This document shows positions 56,036 to 64,000 of a DNA stretch of 64,000 nt, in pieces. The translations under genes and the position numbers were made by a program. Every line of letters begins with the position of its first letter. Position 1 is the stretch's first letter. The notes beneath the pieces are model-generated. The model did no database searches. It had not been told where the DNA came from and saw only the letters and a program-made list of their open reading frames with translations. Source of the stretch: Melieria omissa (Eukaryota; Arthropoda; Insecta; Diptera; Ulidiidae); the NCBI GenBank assembly GCA_963971225.1, contig OZ020267.1, forward strand, positions 30,891,798-30,955,797, read 5' to 3'.

Positions 56036-57130
56036 TAGAGTGGAATTAGTGTTGAATGGAGATTCTTAATAATGGGTTCTCGATGCCTTCGAAACCTTTC
56101 ATTTTATGCGGTTTGGTGAAAAAGTGCATGAGCCAAAAAATTTTGGGGCTAGGGTGGGGGCTAAATGGCGTCACGTCGAGGTCAAAGTTCACAAAAAAGC
56201 TGGGAAATTCGACAAATTACTCCACAGCTGGTCAGAAGTTGCTCTTAGAGGGTTAAAATATATGAATGACCCCTACTAGTTTTCTCTACTGAACATTTCT
56301 TTGAAACATATTTTTACCCTATCTCCAACCCTTGATGAGGCTCCCATACAAAATGGTCGTTTTTTTAAAATAGGCTCCTATTGCTCCCAGGTTGCCCCCA
56401 GATGTATCAAATGTATGACCTACACCCATTTATTTTCCCTTCCGAATGTTTCTTCCAAACATACCCACCCGCTATCTCCAAATCTTAAGGGGGCTGCCAT
56501 ACAAAATTGGCTCCCCACTTGCAAATGTAGTAGTTAAGTAAGCGAGAAAACATCCTATCTCGGAAACTACTGAACCAATTTAATGATTTATTCAGCGATC
56601 ACCAACATTCTTGAGTACAAAAAATACAAAATTAATTAAGGTTCAGAAATTCACCACCAGAGGGCGTTCCCCATACGATCGGATTTGTGACGTTGTCAAC
56701 TTTTGGGTTTTTACAAAGCAAACATCAAAATAAATTGTCAAAACCCCATTAACATCCCCATTTTGAATATCTACTGATAAAATTTGATGGTCGTTGGACA
56801 AGGGGTGTGGTACACTTTTTGTGACTCAAATTTTCCGCATAACTTTAGAACTGTAAGTTTCACATCAATGAAACTGGGTTGCACACTTCGACTTGAAGAA
56901 TGAGTTGGGAATTGCATAAAGGGGGCATGGCACCGCCCATATAGTGTTGTTTGAAGAAACTTAAATTTTTTTGGCCCATTGACTTCACACTTGTGTGCAA
57001 TGTCGCGGGGCATTGTTAGTTATACATTAATTTTATATCAATCAGTTAAATATTGCATATTTTCGGAATTTTTTTGGAAAAAAATTTTTTTGTATTAAAA
57101 AAAAAAATTTTTTATTCAAAAAACATTTTG
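56036..57130. repeat. Dispersed-repeat-like non-coding block
   Basis: A ~150-bp unit occurs twice between 56285 and 56520 (CTATCTCCAA, GGCTCCCATACAAAATGG and GGCTGCCATACAAAATTGG). Downstream, GGGGGCATGGCACCGCCCAT near 56920 resembles a common dipteran interspersed repeat. There is no protein-coding frame. Confidence 0.45.
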
Positions 57131-57965
57131 TTAATCCCAATATTGCCAATTCTTTTCAACTTTCTTCTGCGATTTTTCAACTAAAACCATTATTCTTTTA
57201 TTGTAGAATTCCGGAATTTTATCTTAAACAAAAATTAACGTAGGTCCTTTTTGCAGTCCTCTTTTCAGGCCAATTTTTTCCCAGATAGACAATTTTGAAG
57301 AGCTCGGATGAAATTGTAGTCTGGTAATGGAATGTCAGGATTATAAGTTGGATTCACAAAAACTTTTCAGCCAAAGTCTCTTAAGTTTTGCCGTGTCAAC
57401 AAAGATGTGTGTGGTCTCGCGTTGTCATACTAACATACAACCACTTTCCTGTTGATCAATTCGAGCATTTTTTATCAATTTCTTGTGTCGAACACTTTAA
57501 TTGCTCTTAGTAGAGACTCGAATCAATCATTTGACCAGGCAGTAGTAGCTGCTAATGGATGATACCGTTGTAGACCCACCAAACCAGTAGCATCCTTTCT
57601 TCCTTGTCTGCATTGACGTTGACATTGGAGTTGAATTTTTTTCGATCAAAATCTTTTTTGAACAACATTATCGTATGAACACCGGGTACAAGAATGGCTC
57701 TCTTTCATCTGTGTCAATCCCAAATGGAAAATTCGGTCCATACAATTTTTTTCCATTACAACACCCAAACATACAAATTCTTTCTGAAATCAAATTTATG
57801 CAAATGGTTTAAAATTGTTTTGTGATGAATCTTCAGTTCCTTAGCGATGTTGTGACTGCTCACAAAACACACTTCTTTAACTTTGTCCATAATCTTATTG
57901 ACTTTTTGTTGATAGATCGAGCAGAGTGAGGTGCATCTTTCACTTGAAAATTTCCAGACCAAAAG
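57130..57965 (-). pseudogene. Decayed mariner transposase (second relic)
   Basis: The minus strand shows the HTH end and linker (VSSHNIAKELKIHHKTILNH followed by LHKFDFRKNLYVW) at 57760-57900. Farther on, with many stops, come DNARPHTSLLTRQNLRDFG and PDIPLPDYNFIRALQNCLSG around 57270-57420. This is mariner order, with about 34 residues between the last two Asp. No terminal repeats were identified. Confidence 0.75.
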
Positions 57966-58500
57966 CTAGCGAACCATTTCCTGGCAGTTGATGGGAATAG
58001 AAAACTTAGAATATAATCTTTTTGCAAGCCACTGCCGCATTCTTCTCTTTATTCTAATTGTAAAAAAATGCAATTTATTAAATTAATTAGATTTGTAAAA
58101 TTAAACGTATTTTTTCTGAAATTTCTTTCTGCTATGTAATCACTTTTAACATGATGCAGCACAATAAAATGTTTGCAAATAATAATAAGGAATTAATTAA
58201 TAAATTTTCTTTTTTAAACTCTGCAAGTGATTACACTTGTAACACAATTCGCCAGATGTCAAAAGCAACTGACCGTTTCAAAGTTATGATGTTTGAAAAT
58301 CAAGCGAACCGACAAACGTTTTCAAGTCTATGAAGAACAAATGACCAGACAAAATTTAATTAATTTTTAGAAAGAAATGTACTGTTCTGGAGTTCTTAAT
58401 GTGAAAAATTATACATTTTCTTGCCTTATGAAAAGGACAAAAATACCTTTTGCAGAATAATATTTCGAAATATGTTAAAAAGGATCAATAACTATATTAA
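57966..58500. other. AT-rich, nothing recognised
   Basis: No supported frame. It may include the 5' flank of the mariner relic. Confidence 0.35.
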
Positions 58501-58504
58501 CTAA

Positions 58505-58745
58505 TGATGAGAGATTAAGTCAATTTTTTAAATATTTAATATTTTTTTACTCAAATTGAGCTCATATTAATTTCCACATATTTCGTTTATCTCAGATTTG
58601 ATAAAAAATTGTCTTGCCTTATGAAAAACTAAATTATCTAATAATGAGAGATTCAGTTAATTTTTTAAATATTTAATATATTTTTTTTTCAAATTGAGCT
58701 CATATTAATTTTCACATATTTCATTTATCTCAAATTTGAGAAGCT
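58505..58745. repeat. Tandem duplication of a ~145-bp AT-rich unit
   Basis: TTTTTTAAATATTTAATAT, CAAATTGAGCTCATATTAAT and CACATATTTC.TTTATCTCA appear twice in the same order, about 145 bp apart. TCTTGCCTTATGAAAA precedes each unit (58420, 58612). Confidence 0.78.
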
Positions 58746-61340
58746 AAGAGATGACACCAACAATTGTCTTAAGATTTTCTCTTAAAATTTTCCCATAAAT
58801 CCGCAAAGGCCAACTGTTATTGTTCATTGCTGAAAAGTTTGCTTTCATGCTTCATAATTTATCATAGAAATGGGAAAATGCAAATCTGAAAAGAATGAAT
58901 GAATGAAAAATGCACTTTCCATTTTACTAGCTTTACCGCTCAACACCGTTTCACTTCGCTTTGTCGCAACACAATCGCTGACAGCTGCAAGCAAATCGCA
59001 GAAAAAACTGTTTGCCAAACTTATGCAAATCGACTGGCAGCAATTTCTGCGCGTTATGCAAATTTATTCTGGCATGCAGCAAACACACACACACACACAT
59101 CAGGCCAGTAGTCATAATCAGTGCATATTTGCTGCTAGAGCGGTGAGGGAGGTGAGGCGGATAAAGCAAGCATCGTTGAGCGCGTGCGCACATAACTCGC
59201 GTCGTCCATTGAGTCAGTGCGTCGCGTAGCACATAAAACGCCACTGTCGCGGCGCACTTTGAATTTATTGAGTAATCTTCAGTTACGCTAAATGACTGTG
59301 AAAACGTCGAGCGCAACGCACTGCCACTTGTACCCAATCCGCTAAAGCGCCCACAATACGCCGCACTCCATTTCGGTTGCCGTCGCCGTTGTCGTCGTTG
59401 GTAGCTATTTGTTCCAATGAACGCGTGAACGTTGCAGGATCAACAACGACAGCAAACACAAACACACACACACAGACACTCAGACACACATACACGACCC
59501 ACATACAGCACAGACATCAAATGGATTTCGTCGCAGTGGCAGCGTTCGCTGTGCGCGACGCTTACGAGTGTTGTCAACAGCACCGACGAACAAGGATGAC
59601 GGCAGCAGCGAGTGACAGCATGACTGTAAGACTGTGTGAGGTTTGACTGTTGGCGCTGACTGTTGGTCGGTGACTGTGACTGTGTCTGCTGCTGCGTACG
59701 AAGTACGTCAGCGCCACTAATAGCAACAACAATTACGACCAAGATTTGCAAACACTATAGTCATTGTTGTTTTTTGTTGTTGTTCTTATTGTTGTTGGTA
59801 GTTCTTTTTTTGTATATCCGCGCTCGCATTGTTTGCAGTTGTTGTCTTCTCTCTAGAACCGAAAATACTTTTTCCTAATGTTGCAAACGGCATCCATCCA
59901 AATGCAGCAATTATTGTTGTTGTTGTTGCCTTAGAATAGTGTGTTGTTTGTGTGCTGGATCTGTGCATATCACTCAGCTGTTTCTATGTGTGTGTGTGTG
60001 CGTCTCGGTCTGTCTGTCATCCCCGGCCTGAAAGCAAAAACAAAAACAATTCTCATAAAACTAGCACCGCAACTCGCATTTCCTCTCTTCTCATCTCTTC
60101 AGCCTTGTTGTGCAGAATTTGTTCGTTGTTGCTGCTGCCTTTTGCCGCTTTTATTGCTTTTATTGTTGCTTTTGATGTTGGTGTGCGTTGCTGCTACTAT
60201 TGTGGCGTTGTTTGCCATTGTGCGCTTAATCCTTGCAACAAATGGAATGCAACAGCAACCAGTCAGCCAACCAAGCAACGTCCATCGATTGTTGCATAAT
60301 CACAGCGCACTCGTTTCTACTCGACTTTCCTCGATTTTTTTGCATTTTTTATTTGCTTTTCTTTTTTTTTCTATTTTTGTTGTTGTTACCGTTTTAGTGC
60401 TCTTCCATTTTTTATACTTTGGCTTTTGACTTTTTTCCGCACCCATATTCCAGTTGCATAACGTTGCCGTTTGCTCTTTGTTGTTATTGCAATTTATTTG
60501 CAATGCAATTTAGCACAATTTTTCTTTTTGCATTTTCAATTTTTTTTTTTCACATCCACCACACATACAGAACGTGCAATACTGCAATGGCTGCCATGGC
60601 TTCGGGCACGAGTAGTGGTTTGTGTCGTACAACCGGGACTTTTGCCGTTGCCTGTTTGCTCCCGCACAGCTCGTTTCTTATGCTGCGCGCACTTGTATGC
60701 AAATGGCTGCCGCAGGTATCTCGCCATGTTATCGCCCATTATAGGCGTCGTAACCGTGCCTGGGTGGTGTTTTGCACCGCTAATGAAGTGCACTTTATGG
60801 CCAATCCGGTGTGCTGTCTGCCGTGCAAGCAGTTTTAACATTATGGAAAAATTGCTGTTTAAATTAAATCATATTCTTGCCATAGTTAAAGCAGGTTTGC
60901 GTACTAATCTCAAATCAAATTTGGCCTGTAAAGTGGAACCATGGACGATTTGTGGAGTTGAAACTTTTAAATTAAAAGTCACATAGAAGTCACATCGGGA
61001 GGACCCAAAAAAAAGTGTCCGTCAGTGAAAAGAGCGAGCGAGACAACTGTGAACTTTTTTGATTGAAAAATTTGTAGTGCTAGAGAATCTCATATAAGAG
61101 AACCCAGAAAGAAGTTGCTGTAAAATAGAAATAAAAAAATATCAAAATGACTTAGTTAAAGTAAAAGTAGTCATAGTGGTTGGTCTGTCGCGCCATTTAA
61201 AGGTCCATGATTACAAGTTTGTCTTAACTTGTCTTTACTACCAAATTTGCATGTATTTTGTTTCCCGTTTTTACTTGGAATAATATGCAAATTAAAAGTA
61301 CAAAGAAAGAAAAGCAAAACACTTTTGGTGCATTTTACAG
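58746..61340. other. Probable intron or intergenic, GC-richer 58900-60850
   Basis: CA/GT runs (59085-59100, 59460-59475, 59988-60001) and GTTGTTGTT repeats dominate. Long frames on both strands (for example 59941-60429 plus) are low-complexity and Cys/Leu-rich translations. No gene could be supported. Confidence 0.35.
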
Positions 61341-61441
61341 GGTTTTCCAACAAGAGGTGTTATTTTGGTATTCAAAGAAAAATTCCATTTTTGAGATAAA
61401 TGATCGGATGTTTATTTCATAATAAAGAGGAAGGTATGCCG

Positions 61442-62211
61442 TTAATAATGAAAAACAACATCAGCCAAATGGCCACCACGACCACGCTTACAGGACCATA
61501 TCCTTTTCATGAAATTTTCCATAACCAAATCGCAAAGTGGCTGCCCTATGTCCTCGATAGCCTCACGAATTCTATCTTTGAGGTCTTGAATCGACGCTGG
61601 GCTGTTGGCGTACACCTTATCTTTCATGTGGCCCCAAAGGAAGAAGTCGCAAGGTGTTAAATCACAAGATCTCGGTGGTCAATTGTGATCACCTCTTCCA
61701 GAGATAACACGGTCCGGAAACTTTTCCCGTAAAAGAGCAATGGTTTCGTTGCTTGTGTGGCCCGTGGCGCCGTCTTGTTGAAAGTAAACGTTGTCCAGAT
61801 CAATACCATCCAACTCCGACCATAAAAAATCATTAATCATCTCTCGATAGCGCAATCCATTCACCGTAACTGTTGATCCAACCTCATTTCCGAAAAGTAA
61901 GGTCCAATGACCCCGCCGGACCATAAACCGCACCAAACAGTCACACGTTGAGGATGGAGAGGCTTCTCAACAAGAACTCTTGGGTTTTCCGAGCCCCAGA
62001 TGCGACAATTTTGCTTGAAATGAGCCTCATCAGTCAAGATGATTTTTCGATGGAATTCCGGATCATTTTCATGCATTTCAAGGACCCAATCAGCAAAGAC
62101 ACGACGTACAGTGGAAACAAAAGCATGGCTTGATAAATGTTATAATACATCTGTATTTTTGCCCGTCAAATAGCAATGTTTTATCAAAACACGAAATTCA
62201 CTTTTTTCCAT
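61442..62211 (-). pseudogene. DD41D (rosa-type) mariner-superfamily transposase relic
   Basis: Starting at the ATG at 62211 the minus strand reads MEKSEFRVLIKHCYLTGKNT, then jumps to FADWVLEMHENDPEFHRKII, so most of the HTH region has been deleted. LTDEAHF (first Asp) and VTVWCGLWSGGVIGPYF follow. A frameshift comes after PYF. Then FQQDGATGHTS (second Asp) and, after a TGA replacing the Trp codon before PPRSCDLTPCDFFLW (third Asp), the tail KDKVYAN to GHLADVVFHY. Counting the stop as one residue, 41 residues separate the last two Asp, the DD41D spacing of rosa elements known from tephritids. Three separate lesions make it dead. Confidence 0.82.
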
Positions 62212-64000
62212 TGTTTACAAAAATTCAGAGGTAGCGTCACTTCGAAAGCAATAACTTGAAAACGAGTCAACCAAATGTCATGAAACTTTGACAGAATCTA
62301 AGTTAAGGATGGTTTTCCATGTATTCTTAATTTTTGGCGCCATCTCTATGTCAGGCCAAAGACTTTTCAGCCCATGTAGTACTTACTGAAGTGGCCATGA
62401 CAACCCGCTACCGGGTTACGACCTGCCGCAAAAGTTCTCTCCAGACGCCTCTGCCTGAGGAAGAACTGAAGCAGGTCACACCAAGAGATGACAGGCCGTC
62501 GCCGAAGACAGTCTCCCTCTTCGTCGTCGCGCTCCAACAACTGTAACGTAGTATTGTTAAAACTCCCTTTTAGATAAACAAAAATTTATAATTTTACTTT
62601 TTTCAAATTAATTTCTTAAAATTCAATATCAACTCTGCCGCTTCGTGGTCTTTGCATTTTCCTCTCTCACATTTTATAGTCCGTTCAAAAACGCAGAAAA
62701 AGTGAAAGTACATGAAGCGTGAATGCGAACACTTTTGCAGTCAATCAAATTTTGTTCGAAAGATTTCGCGCCGCTCCCATTGCGGCCCGGTCACGCCCCA
62801 ACTTCAGCCGCCAGCAATGACTTTGTTTTGTTATTGTTGTTTCTGTTGATTGTAGCACGTGGCATTGACTCCACATTGACAGTAATGTATTGTTGTACGG
62901 ACATGTGTGTGTGTCTGCTCCTGTGAGCTTCATTCTTTAGCAATTTGTCCAGCTAAATGACAGCTTGCGCTGCCCTGCTGCTGGCTTCCTTCCTTCCGCT
63001 GTGCGTAAAGCAACTTTTATAAAAAAAAAAACAAAATCATATCAAATAACCCAAATAAAAGTTGTACTCGTATTATACGAAAATATAAATAAAATTTACA
63101 AAAGCAACGATTATGTGCACATATGGTGTCATTATTGTTGTTGTTTTTTTTTTTTTTTGGGAGTGCCCAATGTGCAATGCGCGCTTCGCTGCGTGGCTGC
63201 CTGTTTTATTTCAATGTGTTTGGGTTCTGTCTGTATATGTGTGGGTGTGTGAGTGTGTGTGTGTTGTGCATGTTGTGCATGTTTTATAAAATAGCCATTG
63301 GCAACATGCGCACACAAATGTTTATATCCATGGGGCACATGGTCAAAACGACCAAAAGCCCAACACAATGCAGCAGGATTCGCTCGTATTCGTCCTTGAA
63401 TGGGTGTTTGTGTGCGAAAATTGTTAACATTTCTGGGCGCGCGTCCTTTTTGCATTTTCACAGTCGACTTCATGCAGTCACATGAACGGACTGTCCGCCG
63501 TTTTGTCCAACAATGTGTAAAGGCAACTCTGAAGCGTTTGCAGGAAGTTATTGAATTTTGAAAGTTCAACCAACCCACACTCTGTTTAAAAGCAAATATT
63601 GACGTCATAGCTAAATTCACACAGGAATTGAAACACATTACACCACCAATTTGCGTTCAACACTAAATTTCATTGACCACTTCTCAAACTTTAGCCTTCT
63701 GTACATTGGACAGCACAGGACATTTGGCCACCTTCTACCAGCCAGAAGTTGGCATTTACATTCCAGTAAAACCGTAAAGTAAAACATTGTGTCGTGCAGT
63801 GAGGGCTGTGACGAGGTGGCAAACGATACGTTTGCGTCACTGTTGTCAAGTGGCATTATGCGTATTTGTGCTACAATAAAAATAATGAGCGCCGTTTTTT
63901 TTTTTAAGGATGACATCGTCAAGGACGTTGCTGGCAGCTGTGTCTTTGCACGCACATTATTGAAATTACAAACCGCCAATGCATCGCTGAGCATTGCCGC
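62212..64000. other. Intergenic or intronic, no gene recognised
   Basis: A GC-richer patch at 62340-62550 has an open frame without a domain. GT microsatellites lie near 63240-63265, and T-runs near 63145-63160 and 63895-63905. Nothing else is supported to the end of the window. Confidence 0.35.

Noticed and set aside
59941..60429. 162-codon Cys/Leu-rich frame
   Set aside because: It arises from GTTGTTG and GCTGCT microsatellite-like DNA, and overlapping frames on both strands look equally open.
60471..60986. 171-codon plus-strand frame
   Set aside because: No domain, low-complexity start, overlaps another long frame, and no splice signals support it.
62334..62546. 70-codon plus-strand frame in a GC-rich patch
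   Set aside because: No recognisable domain on either strand and no splice context. It could be part of an unknown repeat.

Overview
The window reads as nuclear DNA of a higher fly (Diptera, Brachycera). It holds near-Drosophila-like Syntaxin 1A and eIF4E-homologous protein (4EHP) coding sequence, typical short fly introns, CA/GT and CAA microsatellites, and many degraded Tc1/mariner, TTAA-flanked and foldback elements. A DD41D (rosa-type) relic, an ITmD37E-type relic and the repeat load fit a tephritid fruit fly better than Drosophila, but species cannot be fixed from the sequence. No bacterial genes, CRISPR arrays or convincing functional tRNA or rRNA genes were seen.

Conserved host genes occupy about 20.8-35 kb. 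On the minus strand (23481 down to 20829) is an eight-exon gene whose spliced reading frame gives a 508-residue TMEM26-family membrane protein with a long Lys/Arg/Ser-rich tail. On the plus strand are the first two coding exons of 4EHP, a cap-binding translational repressor (27204-27235 and 28008-28464). They end at a good splice donor with about 60 C-terminal residues still to come. Farther along on the same strand is the intronless reading frame of Syntaxin 1A (32694-33569), the neuronal plasma-membrane Q-SNARE, with a GC-rich leader and a long AT-rich 3'UTR. No remaining 4EHP exon is visible before the window ends, so Syntaxin 1A probably lies inside a 4EHP intron.

The left flank (0-20.8 kb) is mostly transposon and satellite-like DNA: a complete but frameshifted mariner (287-1489), an ITmD37E-type element with a TTAA element inside it (3912-5487), a ~290-bp tandem array interrupted by a ~0.94-kb foldback (7.65-9.65 kb), a four-layer nest of transposons (14247-17930), and a ~98-bp tandem array (19.05-20.33 kb).

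The right flank (35-64 kb) is probably intronic or intergenic. It carries AT-rich tandem repeats, a dispersed minisatellite also present at 3.5 kb, fragments of a non-LTR retrotransposon, mariner relics, an apparently intact Tc1-type transposon with IR/DR-like ends (48491-50140), several TTAA elements, a TA-flanked MITE with poly-C tracts, and a DD41D relic near 62 kb. A possible two-exon small reading frame (38897-39084 plus 52017-52110) is noted with low confidence.

No wholly new pathway is evident. The strongest unusual items are the four-deep nest, two insertions with paralogous empty sites inside the same window, the intact IR/DR Tc1 element, the group of TTAA-flanked elements, and the probable nesting of Syntaxin 1A within 4EHP.
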